A stretch of 64,000 nt of DNA from Rhodamnia argentea (taxonomy: Eukaryota > Streptophyta > Magnoliopsida > Myrtales > Myrtaceae): assembly GCF_020921035.1 (NCBI RefSeq), contig NC_063154.1:3100001-3164000 (forward strand), in the 5' to 3' direction. The translations under genes and the position numbers were made by a program. Shown in pieces: positions 34,955 to 48,700 of this stretch. Numbering within the stretch: the first letter of the stretch is position 1; each line of letters begins with the position of its first letter. The notes beneath the pieces are model-generated. The model searched no databases. It was not told the origin of the DNA and saw only the letters and a list, made by a program, of their open reading frames with translations.

Positions 34955-37900
34955 ATGGCGAGAGAAGTCGCGAATGGAGAAAACCACACTTCTCCGAAAC
35001 CGCCCCCAATCCCCTCTCCTTTGAGATTCTCGAAATTTTTCCAGGTAAATGCACAATAATCGGATCAACGTTTGGTGATCGGTTTCTTTTCATTGGCAGC
35101 AGGTGTAAAAGCTTTGTGCATGAGAGCTTTTGTTTTCTGTCATGGACTCCAACCTGCCTGTCTGACTGTTTTATGTTCTGAATCAAATCTCATTATAGAG
35201 GGTAGGAAATGTTTTGTGTCTGATTGCTCATCGTTTTGGCAAGCTCAAGTACTGTCTTTTGTGCTCAGGTTCGCCTCGGATCTTCCTTTTCGATGCAAAC
35301 ACGTGTTCATTTTGGTGTTAAAGCAAATCCAGATTTCCTTTCACTTAATATTCATGTTCATACTATGAAAATCGTAATATAAATAAGTTCTCTCATGGCA
35401 GTCCAACATGAGGATTTTGGTTACTGGAGGGGCTGGATTTATTGGCTCTCACCTGGTGGACAAGTTGATGGAAAATGAGAAGAACGAGGTTAGTTCTCAT
35501 AGCGGACCAATTTATAGCCTTTTGACAGGTTTTCCTCTTTGGTGGGAATAAGATAAATTTTGATCCTGAAGGTTTTCATTTATTGAACAGTATCCAACAC
35601 TGTCCTTTTTCATGGCTAAAACACTTCAGTAACAGTTATGTTTCATCAATAGTATGGATATCGTCATTTATTCTGCGAATTATTCTGTTATAGGTGATTG
35701 TCGCAGATAACTATTTCACTGGATCCAAGGTTAATCTGAAGAAATGGATTGGCCATCCAAGATTCGAGCTAATTCGCCACGGTATCTCTTCTTGAGCTGG
35801 TTACGTATCTAGCAGAGCAATCACAGACCGTTGAAAATGCCTGTCCGGTTGTAATCCACCCTCGAGATATTGGATTCAATCACCATCTTTCCACTGCCAA
35901 TGCTCGCTCACAATTCAAAAACAATAAAAGGATTTTCACTTGACACCTGACTCAATTTTACTTTTAGTGTGGCCGAGAGCATTCATACCTGGGGTGCGAC
36001 TTTGAAATCCGAAATGTAGATGGAGAAGCAAGATTATTGACCCAGTTTTCAAAATCTTGTTCATGATGAAGTATTGAAAACAGCATGTTGAGGAAGCATC
36101 AGAGTGTATATACTTCATGATAACTCCTGTCTTGTATGCTATTATAAAGTTCTAATTGGTCTCGGAATCTGAAGTTTACTGCTGTTAATCCTCACCTTTC
36201 TCTTCCACTTCGATGACTGTATCATCACACCCTAAAAGCAGCTGAAGTTGGGATATGATGTCCGTACATTATGCAGATGTCACGGAGCCATTGCTAGTGG
36301 AAGTTGATCGAATTTACCATCTTGCTTGCCCAGCGTCTCCGATCTTCTACAAATACAATCCTGTCAAGGTGCTTCTCTCTCTCTCTCTCTCTGTGGACCA
36401 GCTAGTTGAGCCTCAACCTTCATACCCAACACTCCTTGTGCATTTTATTGAAGATCTGACTCAAAATATTTGATGCTGAACAGACCATAAAAACCAACGT
36501 CATGGGTACTTTGAACATGCTGGGTCTTGCCAAGCGGGTGGGAGCAAGGTTAGGGTTACTATCCCTGTTGGCGCCTTGACAGTGAATCTGTCTTTAGTCT
36601 CTCATTAATGCACATGGTCATATTACAGGATTTTGCTGACGTCTACTTCGGAGGTTTATGGCGATCCTCTTGTGCATCCTCAGAACGAAAGCTACTGGGG
36701 AAATGTGAACCCAATCGGTATGTATACTTAGTCAGGACTTAGGTGAAAAGCTTGGTGCATTGTGGTCATAGGAGGTTGAGTTCTTTGCATCATGTTTAAG
36801 TTGTCTAATTTGAATAAGGATTCTATTCCTAGTGACAATAGGGTAATTTTCACTATCTATCTTAACTCTCTTGGTAGCCAGAGGGGCATTACTTTTGTGG
36901 TATTGTGGCAGTGTTGGCAGAAATGCTCTGACGAGTTCTTTCGGAAGAACTTCTGAATTGATTAGTAAAGTGGTTGTCGAAATTCTGCAGGAGTTAGAAG
37001 CTGCTATGATGAGGGGAAGCGTGTCGCTGAGACTTTAATGTTTGATTATCACAGGCAGCATGGGATAGGTAGAATGCCACGATTCCTTATGCCACTTTAC
37101 CTGTTGATGAGAACTGCAAGTGTGGTGTGTAGGTCCTGTTGATGAGAACTGCAAGTGTGGTGTGTAGGTCTTGTCTATATCTCGAGTCTAAACATCTTTC
37201 CAATCTTACATGCCTTATTAACCTTGGCAGAGATAAGGATTGCTAGAATTTTCAACACCTACGGTCCCCGGATGAATATTGATGATGGCCGTGTTGTTAG
37301 CAACTTCATTGCTCAGGCAATTCGGTAGGCCTGCTGTTTCTTGCAACTCAAGATTTTTCATCAACTGTCCCAACATTTTTGCCACGTTTGGACTCCTGGA
37401 TTTAGGCTTACAACCAATCGCATCATCATCACCGAAAAAACGCCGCTTTATGTGCAGGGACGAGCCCTTGACTGTTCAGGCGCCTGGAACTCAAACTCGA
37501 AGTTTCTGCTATGTTTCTGATATGGTATTAGAGAGTTATACATCCTTTGTCATATTGTTCTAATGAGGCACTGGGCATCAACAGTACCAGAGCCTTAACT
37601 CTATCCATGGAATATTTGAAGGTTGATGGCCTTATACGACTGATGGAGGGAGATCATACTGGACCGATCAACATTGGGAATCCAGGTCACGATGCTGCAC
37701 CTTTTCAATGACACAATGATTTAGTGTGTAGTGAAATTATTTTGCTTCTTACTTTCATTTGGCATTTCAGGTGAATTCACTATGCTTGAGCTCGCCGAGA
37801 ATGTTAAGGAGGTGTGCCTTTCTTTTTCTTTATCAATCCATTGTTGATCTGTGATACATTACCTGAGTCTCATCCACGGTCCGATGACTCACTGCACCAT

Positions 37901-38163
37901 AATGATTTCAAGAATACATCATTCTTAATGGTCTTGATGTCAACTTTCCATTTACATACAATTATGCGACACCGCAGCTTATCAATCCTAAGGTGAAGAT
38001 TGCCATGGTGGAGAACACGCCGGACGATCCCCGGCAGAGGAAGCCAGATATCTCCAAAGCCAAGGAGCTGCTCGGTTGGGAGCCAAAGGTGAAGCTGCGC
38101 GATGGCCTGCCGCTCATGGAGAACGATTTCCGAACGAGGCTCGAGAGACCCCGAAAGTGTTGA
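34955..38163 (+). CDS. UXS: UDP-glucuronate decarboxylase (UDP-xylose synthase), cytosolic type
   Basis: Twelve exons join in frame to 346 residues: 34955-35044, 35402-35488, 35694-35781, 36277-36368, 36484-36548, 36629-36717, 36991-37068, 37231-37324, 37458-37524, 37622-37685, 37771-37811 and 37978-38163. All introns are GT-AG. The enzyme converts UDP-glucuronate to UDP-xylose with bound NAD+, supplying xylan and other wall polymers. Visible are the NAD-binding GGAGFIG (residues 39-45), [14 protein letters not shown], the catalytic [10 protein letters not shown] (145-154), the YxxxK pair Y176/K180 and FNTYGPRM. There is no N-terminal membrane segment, so it belongs to the soluble (Arabidopsis UXS3/5/6-like) group and not the Golgi group. 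Start chosen because [11 protein letters not shown] and PLRFSKFFQ match that group. The usual C-terminus is replaced by RLERPRKC. A copia LTR lies 480 bases upstream. Confidence 0.97.
36369..36392 (+). repeat. CT microsatellite in UXS intron 4
   Basis: A (CT)n run directly after the exon 4 donor. Probably length-variable between individuals, with no functional sign. Confidence 0.7.
37101..37170 (+). repeat. perfect 2 x 35-bp tandem duplication in UXS intron 7
   Basis: A 35-base unit beginning 'ctgttgatgagaactgcaag' is repeated once with no differences, entirely inside intron 7. The identity implies a recent duplication. It does not alter the coding exons. Confidence 0.9.
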
Positions 38164-38849
38164 ACAATCATACCCCCACAGCATACAGCATTCTCGTATT
38201 CGAGATTGAAATTATCATCTTCTCTTCCCTTGTTTCGTCAGTGAGCCGAGCTTATCTCCTCGGTTGTGAACGCTGAGCTTCTACTTCAATCCCATTCTGT
38301 CCTCGTCCAACTCCTTTCTCTGTTCCCCTTTTCCATCAGCATGTGGATTCTCCTGCCACACAAACGATCAGATTGGGACAGTGGTGATTAGTATTGTATG
38401 TGCCTCTTTCAGACCAACAATGGATGAAGGGTTCTTTTGAAAATGCTTGCAATTCTCAGTGATTTTTTCGGTTCTTTAATGTAGTTTCTTGCTTTGATTG
38501 AAATACTGTTATGGTAATGACATCCTTTCAGTTGAAATCCCATTATTGTAATGACAGCTTCATAATTAAAAGAAAGGCGGTAACCTTTTCTTATCTTACA
38601 CGACTGGAAAATCTCTTCTTGGCCAAGTAAGAATCCCACATGATAAAATGCATCATGATGTTATGAAAAACTTCTTTTCAAAAAATCAAAAAGTTAACAC
38701 TGCTTTAAATTCAGTGCAACGGTGTCTATGTTGGGCTTGCTGTTGTTTTACTCATTCACTCGTGTTTTTGTGTAATAACTGACAAGAAGAAGAAAAACCA
38801 TATTGGCAATTAAATCTCTGAACTAAGCACATAACAAGTTCCGGCAAAA
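38164..38849 (+). other. UXS 3' untranslated region and spacer
   Basis: Probable 3' untranslated sequence to around 38560 with T-rich and 'taattaaa'-like polyadenylation words. No separate gene seen. Confidence 0.5.
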
Positions 38850-39210
38850 AAAAATGAAAAATAACACAAATGGCTTTTGAATTTTTGCTCAATATGCAAT
38901 GTGGTTCTTAAACTTTTAATTTGTTTAACGTGGTCCTTGAACTTTAGCTCAATGTGCAATATCGTACGTGAACTTTAAATTTGTTCAATGTAGACTCTAA
39001 ATTTTTGTTATATATTTAATTTAGTCCCAAAATATATAATTCTTTCGTTAATTCAAATTTAGGATAATGTTGAACATTTTCATGAAGTTTAGTAATTAAA
39101 TTGGACATAAAACTAAAATTTTAGGGATCACGTTGATAAAATAAAAGTTTAGGGACTGCGTTGCACGTTAGACCAAAGTTTAAGGGCCATTTGAAATATT
39201 ATTCCAAAAA
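38850..39210. mobile_element. foldback element with 'gtggtccttgaacttta' units
   Basis: The left half carries two imperfect units of about 60 bases ('ctcaatatgcaatgtggtt', 'ctcaatgtgcaatatcgta', each followed by 'aacttttaatttgttca'). The right half carries the inverse ('agggactgcgttgcacgtt', 'aagtttagggatcacgttg'). The outer ends 'aaatggcttttgaa' and, inverted, 'aaatggcccttaaa' also pair. The design matches non-autonomous DNA elements common in plant spacers, but the target duplication is not resolvable and no protein is encoded. Confidence 0.6.
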
Positions 39211-39725
39211 GAAAAAGAAACTAAGCATAATAAGCAAGAGAGGGTACTTTGGTCATTTAGTTAACATAATTTTGGTAAATCCCATTTAAGAAATCTGATA
39301 ATCGCCCACTCATGTCCTCTTTTCCTTTTGCCCTAGGAAAACCAGATTCCATCTCAGAGCTTACCCCTTAAATCTAATCTTCCCACTTAAAACTCCACAA
39401 ACACCCAAATCTCTCTCTCTCTGACAGCTAATGAAACATCATAAATCTGCGCCAATTCGTACAGCTAATATGCGCATCCCCGAAATTCAAGAAACCCAGG
39501 AAAGAGAAACATGAAAAACCTCCATCCTCGTTCGAAATCTCAACCCAAAATTCTCTCTTTCACACAACCAACTGTAGTTCTCTTTGATGTTCAAATGTAG
39601 AGGCAACGAACAAACTCCACACTCAGTCACTCTCGCTTTGCGTTGTGACTTCACTCCAATCCCACCATCGAAGGCCTTCAAGCTCCTTGCGGGGAAGAGT
39701 AGGATTCCCGCACGGCGCAGCATCC
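39211..39725. promoter_or_regulatory. 5' region of the 17-exon gene
   Basis: Spacer and leader upstream of the ATG at 39726. A CT repeat lies at about 39409-39422, typical of plant core promoters and leaders. No clear TATA box was fixed. Confidence 0.4.
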
Positions 39726-42700
39726 ATGTCCTCCATCTTCAGCCCCTCGAGAAGCAGCCCGAGCAGCTCGAGGCACCACCAATTCGGTGGCGGGGTTAAC
39801 AGCCCCGTCGTTTTGGGCGTTTCGAGGTTGAGATCTTCCTCAGCGAGGAAGCGGCCCGAGCCGTTGAGGCGAGCCGTCGCCGATTGCCTCTCCTCTAGCT
39901 CGGCTCACAGTGGGGCCCCATCCTCCACTGTTGCCTTTGAAGCTTCCAGAACTCTTCGGGTGCGCTTGAATTTCGATCCTTTCCTATTTGTTTTCTAGAT
40001 TCTTGATTTTGTTGGGTCTTGCCGTCTTGGTTAGATCTTGCAAAGTTTTGATTTTGGTCCTGGATGGCGGTGTTTGGAGTCTGGGTTTCGCAGTGGTGGA
40101 CGTGATTTGGTATTAGTTTGGTTTGATTGCGGAGTAAGTGGTATTCAATGCTCAGTTTGGTTGCTTGGAATTGATGCTGAATTGAAAGGTGGATCATTCA
40201 GCTGAAGTGGGGCCAATTTGCACGTGGAATCTATCTTCCCAGCTGTCATAGATGAACGAATTGATTTATGGAAAAATGTCGCTAGTCTGCTATATCATTT
40301 AGAGAGTTCAGGCTGGATATAGTTTGATGTTCATAAGGAACATGTGCTCATTTGTCAGCATTATGGCGAAAAGGGGGGCCCACCCTTGAAGCACATTGCC
40401 GCTGCACTAGCCAGTTGACCATTCTGAATGGTTCAGTTAATTACTGCAAGCTTCTAAGGAAGGCAGTCTTATGATAATCTTTGCAAGACAATACCCTTCT
40501 CAAAAGCTAGGATAAAGTTCACAGTTTATGCTTCAACGGGATGTCCAATTTTGGCAACAAGTTATTGTTGACTTGAGTCTAGTTGGGAAGAAACTGTTGC
40601 CACCACAAGTCCATGCAAGTGTTTTTTAATTGCTTGGCAGAAAACGTTTACAATTGGTTTGCAGCGGGCTTTCATCTTTCTTTGCGAATCTTCAAATTGT
40701 AGTCTTAAGAATAATAAAATGTGCTTCCCTGATAAGTTTATATCTGAAATCACGGAACTTTCCTGAAAATTGAAGCTCGATCCTTTATCTAAGACCATGT
40801 TTCTGTAAATGCGGCATTATTGCTGGCAGTTGTCAAGGTACAGATAAATGATGTGGTGGTACTTTTTGGAGAAACTGTTTAAAAGAACTTTTTACATGTA
40901 TATGTTAGAACTTATGAGTTAAAGGTTAGATTCTGACAAGTTGTCAATGGCAGGACTATCTGGCTAAGCCTGCAACAATTGACCTGGCTTACAGTTTTAT
41001 GATAGAGCACACTATTTCAGAGAGAGACCGCAGGTATGTTTGTATCTTTGAATCTTTTGACAACCACCGCTGTTAGGCTTTCAACTGTTATATATAGGAG
41101 TGGCAACTTCTGAGTTGAAGCGATAACATGATTTGAGGATGATGCAACCGAGAGCAATTTATTGAGGCAAACCCAAAACTCACACTACATTAATACAAGT
41201 AATTCGAAACTGACATGGCCAGACCATGCGTTAACACATTCTTCCTTATCTATCTATTGCGGTGTACAAGTAATTTACTTTGGTATGTGGTATGCAATCT
41301 GCTCTTTCATTTTCCCTTAGATAACCTGGGGAAAGGTGCTGGGCTTGCAACTGTTGAGTTCTCAGTCATTTGAATGCTTCTGGCACCAACTTCTGTTATA
41401 CGAGCCCACTCTTCTCTTCCTCCTCCTGCGAACTAGCTCTACAAGGTTATTAACAAAGGGAAAGGATGAAGAACACTTCCAGCTGTTAGATTGCTCTCTG
41501 GTTTCACACATCATTTTCGATTCTTTGACCTCAAGATGACATTTTCAATAGTTCTCTTTTTGAAGCCCCAGACCATAGCTAGAAAAAAATCGTTTGATTA
41601 TGCTTTTGATTTTTAGTTGGATGTTTTTGTGATGTGTTTAATTAGTTTGGTTAATTTGCGGTGATTAATTTGCGGTTTTACTTCTAAATTGGCAGCCCGG
41701 CTGTAGTGGCTAGATGCGTGTCTCTTCTGAAAAGATACCTACTAAGGTACGTGCCTCAAGTATCCAGACTATTTGATTGCTAATAGATTGTAGATGGATG
41801 GTTGTTTTAATTTTTGTGGTTGAGGTCCTTTCGCCTGTTGATTGATTAAGATACTTGGTCTTCTATTAATCGCCTCTTCAAAAGTGAAGATGTTTGAGAT
41901 GGTTTTATCGAGCTTCAGTTTTCTGGCTTCTGCGAATTGTAAAGTAATAGGTTTTGAGTATCCTTAGTGATGTACTTCTTATGCAAGCACCAAAATAGGT
42001 TCTTTCCATTGAATGTTTTTAGTGCTTGGTGCGCGCCTCATCCTTCTGAGTACATATCGTCATAGAGCTTTTGAGGAACTTTCTCCTATGGTTTTTCTGT
42101 GGTTCAGGAGTTTACAGTTCCTTCTACTTTCACAGATATAGACCCAGTGAGGAGACGCTACAGCACATTGATCGGTTTTGTATTAACACAATTGCTGAAT
42201 GTGATGCTAACCCAAATAGCAGAGTAGTTCCAAGTCAGGCTGCACCATCTTCAGCGCCTCCTTTGCCTGTGTCCAGTTTTGCTTCTGGAGCTCTCATTAA
42301 GTCACTGCATTATATTCGTTCTCTCGTGGCTCAACATATTCCAAGGCGGTCATTCCAACCAGCAGCTTTTGTTGGAGCTGCTTCGGCTTCCAAAAATTTG
42401 CTCCCATCATTATCATCCTTGTTAAAAAGATCTTTCAATTCTCAGTTAAGCCCCCCAAATGGCGGGGAATCTCTTGAAAGCAAGGACGATTCAAGTATAT
42501 CTTCTCAGAACAAACTCAATCCTAAAAGTATTGACTATGTTGAGGATCTTGATTATATAGCTCCCGATGTCCTCAAGTGGCGTCTTTTAGGGGAGCATCA
42601 GTCATCATTTGCATCACCTGAAAGGTAATTCATTCTCAACTGCACATACAGGCGTTTCATAGGAACCTTATGCCTACTTGCGATTTAGCTTAAGTGTGTA

Positions 42701-45700
42701 ATTGACGTGGGCTATGACACAGTGACCGAATTGTGAGCTCCCAAGACATGAATGCACATAACTTCCTAGAAGTAGGTGCAGCTGCACTCCTTGTGGGCGA
42801 TATGGAATCTAAGATGAAAGGCCAGGCTTGGAAGTATTTTGGCAGTGCTGATATGCCTTATCTTGATCAACTGTTGCAACCTTCTCCTGTCACGACAATC
42901 ACCAGCTCTGCCTCTGCCCGTCCTCATCTAAGAGCTATAACAGCTTCTAAACGGTCTAAGCCAGGCCCTCATCAAATTTGGTATGCATTCATTTCACAAT
43001 TGCTTTTTCGTGTGTAAGAGGCACCGTCCTTATCTGTGAAATGCAGTGTGTTGACTCCTTTTAACCAAATACCTGAGTAAACGAACTGAAACCTTTTAAC
43101 TAGTACTTGTTGAGTAAGTGAACTGAAACTTGGAAGTAAGTCAACAGGCAGCTATAGACAATTTTTTTGCCAAAAAAGAAAAGAAAAGCTGCAGACAAAT
43201 TTGGAACTCTCTCTCAGATGTCCGTAGAATGCAAGATTTGATTTGGTCATGACTTATTTTAAGTTGGATCTTCCCTCACTCCCTCACTCCTTATGTGGCG
43301 CTATTTCTAAACAATTTGGCTGACTGTGTTCTGGTTGGATATTCCAGGAAGGTATATGTCCTTTTTGGTTGGTTCTTGTTTAAATTGGCATTGGTTTGCT
43401 GCTGGCCTTAAATCTTACGTTGAAGGACCTTTTGTAGTGTGATAATGCTCTCTCATGAGATGCTTGCTCTTAAGTACATTTGATTGTTTGCGGGGGCTAT
43501 TTGTCCTGCTTTCTTCTGCTTACAGTAGGATGGATAGCAAGACATCCGCATCTTATGGGACGCTTCTATATTACAATGAATCTTTTTTCTGATACTTTTT
43601 GGCCTTGAAAATCTTTTTTCTGATAGCAAGACATCCTGCTTTATACAGTTTAATAAGTTTTCTTAATATGGGCTGCATATATTGCAGTATGAGTCTTATA
43701 TTTGCTTCCTCTGGTTAAAAAATGATGGTCCTTAACTAGATATGAGGAATGCTGGGAAACTGAAGAGTCTAAGAACAGAATTTGTCTATTGTTCTTGTTT
43801 ATATCACCCATGTCTAAGATCAAAAGCTTCATTTCGGTATTATCAGTTGAACATGCGACTCATTTTTCAGGGAGGAATCTCCTACAAGCACATTCCGACC
43901 TCGTGCTCGACGACTATTCCAATACCGTCATTACAGGTATGGCATAATTAACTTCTAATTCTCATACATAGCATTGTCTCATGCAGATGTGTAGTTATTT
44001 TTCCAAGTGTTGAGAATTGGTCCGGATAATGGTTGATGTGAGGTTCATGTGGAATGTTAATGTGAGGTTCATGTGGAAGTAACTGTTGAGGTTCATCTTT
44101 TTGAGTAAAGTCCGTTAAAGTAATTGAGAGTGTTCAGACTTCAAGCCATACATTTAAGAGTGGAAGCTTAATTTCATTTACCCAACCTGTGCAAATGTGC
44201 CCCAAACCCATGAACATGCAGATCCGAAGCTTGTCTTTTGTTTTAAATGGATTAACATGTGATGAACTGTGGGAATTGGGAAATTGGATATTCCCCTCTA
44301 GCTATGTATTGGGTTATGTTAAAAAGACTGATCTAACAGCTGAAGCTTGGAAGTGTGATTCGAATAGTTTTGTTCCAAATTTGGTGCTACATGTATCTTT
44401 TTGCACTCTTTGGACAAATCATACTGATTCTCATGTCTCATGCTCATTGTTCATGTAGTCATGTATTTGTGCTGCATCTTGCATGGGCAATTGTACATGA
44501 TTTTCATTCCCTTAAGCGAATTTACACAAACCATCCTATATTTAGTTAATGTCGAAAATTTACCAGAATTTGTGTCTCGTGGATTTTCGACCAATTTGAC
44601 CAAAGAAATGCTCAGCTTCATCGAATATGGCTTTAGGTTATGGCTGTCACTGGATACTTCACACTTCCAGTGCAATGAATCTTCCTCAAAATTTATTCTG
44701 TTCCTCCTCTTGTGGCTTTATTACCCTAGCTCAGCAATGTCTGTACTTAGTTCCTATAGCCAATAATCAAATCAAAGCATGAAAACAACTCTTCTTTGTC
44801 CTCTAATCTGGATGTTTTTATTTGAGATGCATGTCTTATAGAGGCTTTTAGATCGCGCAGTAGTTCCATGTTCCAATGCAAACAATTCTTGCATATATGT
44901 TCTTTCCAGGCTGATTCATCAATCTGTCTCTCTCCCCTGATGTTAATTGTTTCTATCATTCAGTGAGCAACAACCTCTGCGGCTTAATCCTGCCGAGGTT
45001 CGGGAGGTGATTGCTTCAGTCTGCTTGGAGACATCTTCTGCAAATGCGAACGTCATGACTGTATCAAGATTAAATAATGCTGGAAAGCCAACGATGGATG
45101 TTGCCATCAGTGTTCTCGTTAAACTTGTTATAGACATGTACATTCCAATTACCTTTTTCATCCAATCTGTGCCTATGCACCTTAACTTAATGCACTTTCT
45201 TGATGTGTGACCCTATGATGATTGTGCTTAAAACTTCATTGTTAATTGGTGTTTTGATCACAGAGGTCAATATGATCTGCCATATATGCTGTACTTGCAT
45301 GTTCAGTTCGCATTGAGACATACATTACTACTTGCATAAGTCACCTGCATATCTTTCACAGCATTGAATCACGGCATTACCAACTTCTATATTTTGGGGG
45401 GTTGCTTCATGTTAATATGTATGCCTAAGTTATTCTCCCAACTAACCATATGGCTAAGTGCTCTCTGCATGATATGGTATTGTGACTTGAGCTCATGGGT
45501 TTGAGAGAGAATATTGGCACATGTTAGATCTTTTTGATTGGATCTTCATAATTTTCAAGATGAATTTCTTACCATGGTGCATTTGGTGATTGTTTTTTAG
45601 ATTGTTTCTTAATTTTTGAGTTGGATGTAAAGAACAAAGTGAACTGGGGATTCTGCTTGTAGGTATGTTTTGGACCCTGGGCCTGCTGCTCCTCTCACCC

Positions 45701-48700
45701 TGTCTATGCTTCAGGTGCTGTATCAAATGGATATATAAGTTCAATGAAAATTTGTGCTCAAGGATTCTAATTTACTTGTAATGCTCTTCCAGGAAATGCT
45801 AAGTTCTACTAGAACAGAGTGCAAGGCACGTGCTTTTGATTTAATTCTGAACCTTGGAGTCCATGCTCATCTATTGGAGCCTGTGCTGACAGACATTCCT
45901 TCCACCATTGAAGAAGAATATTGTCAAGAGACATATCTTGATGGTGAAACTCAAGTTGGAATACCTGGGCTGGTAAAAAGTTCTTTCAAAAGAATGGAAT
46001 CTTCCACAGCTATCGATGATTTGGAGTCTTGGATCCTGAACATTCTATATGAAATTCTTCTCTTTCTCGTTCAGGTAAATTATGATTAACCAAAACCTAA
46101 AACTTTGAGGCAATGTCTCTTGCATTTTTAGTTGGTTTGAGTAAGCATATTGTTATGTGTTGACTTATCCAAATCATGAAGAATCTGCATGGCATTGGTG
46201 TGCATGAACGAACTCTTTGAAATTTTGAATTCTTTAAAAGATTTGCATTGTTGACAATGCCTTCAAACTCTCCCTTCAAATTAAGGTCGAATATATTTGA
46301 AATTGGGAGCTTTGCTATTGGAATCTGGGACTTCTTGATAATTATCTTAGAAGGCTCCGGTCTCTGAATGATATGGTTTGCATAACTTGAAGAAAGCAAA
46401 ATAATCATTTAAAATCTTAATTTGTGTTCCTTATTTTGCATATGTTTTCTTTTTTTAGTGGAATCTCTCAAAGATTTTGTATGAGATTTTTCACTTCACG
46501 GTTGAACTTGAACAACGTGAGTGAAGAGGTGGCTTGGTAACTCAGACCTAAATGAAATATCAAAATAGTAAGATGTTCCGTCAGCCAAAACATAGAATTT
46601 GTGTACGCAGTATCAATTTATGTTGTGTTCTTCCTCTTAGATTATTTCAACATAATCTTCTCAAGGGTTACTTCTGCTTATTCAACAGATGGAAGAGACG
46701 GAAGAATCTGTCTGGGCCTCTGCACTTAGCTGTTTGCTCTATTTTGTGTGTGATAGGGGAAAAATTTGGAGGAAGAGGCTGCAAGGTCTGGACATAAGGG
46801 TGAGCGACCTTCTTCCATGTCTATGTTATATGTCCTTGGAAGCATCATTTGTCTCCTCTCTGCTCCAGGTAGTAGAGAAGATGTTATCATCAGCCTCACT
46901 TATATCATTGTCAGCATCGTGTATAGATATCTAATTACTGTTTAGGTTATTGAGATATAGACTTCAAAACAAGTGAACAATGAAAATACATGAGGTGTTC
47001 TGGTATCTTTAACTAGATGTGAACTGAAACTACGGATTTTAGTAAGAAAAGGGAAACATGGAGTCAAACTTCTCTCATCTTCCTTCCTATATCAGAAGTT
47101 GTGTCATGTTTTAGTCTATGGTTTGAGTTGCCCTGGACTAAAAGTGATCTGGTTTTCTCTTGTTTTGATAGTCATCATGGTCCATATTTTTGTGGGCTAG
47201 GTTATCAGTGACCTGGGGCGAGCGTAGCTTCTAACTGTGTTCATTGATGTTCTTTTGCTCGTGATGATGGACAAATGTACTGTTATATTGTCTTGTTTTT
47301 TTTATGTATTATCTATATAATCTGAGTGCAATGTCTGATTTGAGATTTTTTTTAATAATTTTCAGGTTGTCAAATCACTATTAGAGATCAGCAGGAAGAA
47401 TTCTTGGGCAGAAATTGTTCACAACAAGCTTATTTCTATGCTAACTAACATGTTTTATCAACTTCCTGATGAATCCACTGACTCTGTTTCAAGTACCCCG
47501 CTTTTTGTCTTTTACCAGGTTGATCTTATTGGAGGGATTGAGTTTATTTTACTTGAGGTATGCAAACTTTTAATATGCTATTTGATTTTGTCTGTGGTTG
47601 AAAGATGGGTGTATTGCCCCTACTGGGATTAAATTGCCTTCTTTGTGTAGTGGTTTATAATTTTCCTTAAGATCTTTTTGTTTTCCCACTTTTAACTTTC
47701 CTCTTTTTCATGGCACTTTGAAGAAACAATATATTAATTACAATGGTATGGGGACTATAAATTAAATTAACTGTGATTTTTTTTCTTTGCTTTAACAAAA
47801 TCTCAAGTGTTAGATAAAGTTTGTTCTGTTTCAGGGATTAGTTGATTGATTCTTTCTTAGGTTTATTCCTTATGAGCAGCCTGTGACTTATTTCTTTCAG
47901 AGACAGTTATGCATAAAGATTGACACTTCAACACATTAACTAATGGGCAGATAAAAGTTCCAGTCCTTCAAATGTAGTTATTCTTTTGGATATTGTTCTG
48001 GAGGAACTGCTCTGAAGTTAGTTGTAAATGGGTTGTTACCCGGTTAACCTTTCTCATCTAATTTTTTCTTTTTACTTGCAGAAATTCTACTGAAGGAACT
48101 AGTTGTTTATCTACCTTGTGATAAACAATTACTAAATTTCGTGAGGGGTCATTGAAGTCTCTACGGATTCAATAATGTAGCAAACACAGTTGTCAAATAT
48201 ATAAACTTCTTGTCTAGCCATGTCTCCGGATGAAAATGGGAGCACAAAATTATATCTGCGTGCACAAATATACTTTTGCAACGGAATTTGTTCTGATGAC
48301 CTGAGATTGGTTGCGTTACTCTGATTTATTGGTTGGTTTTTAGTTGCTTGTTTATATATGTAATAAAAAATATACAGCATTCTTCTCCAAAATCATCCTG
48401 ATTCCTGATTGATTTTCCCCACATCTGTGTGTTGCTTTGCAGTATTCGCTTGTGAACTCAAGGGAAGAAAGGAGAAATTTGTATCTGGTGCTTTTTGACT
48501 ATGTGTTAAATCAAATCAATGAAGCATGTTCAGCTACTGGAGTCTCTGAATTCACTGACGATGAGATTCAACCTCTTGCAACCTTGCTCACTCTGGCAGA
48601 TGCACCTGAAGCTTTCTATATTTCTGTTAAACTGGGAGTACAGGGAATTGGTGAGATCTTGAGAAGGTCAATATCTGATGCATTGGACAGATACCCAAAC

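Noticed and set aside
38374-38850. Possible extra exons after the UXS stop
   Set aside because: The 346-residue frame is already full length for the family. The following sequence is untranslated-type.
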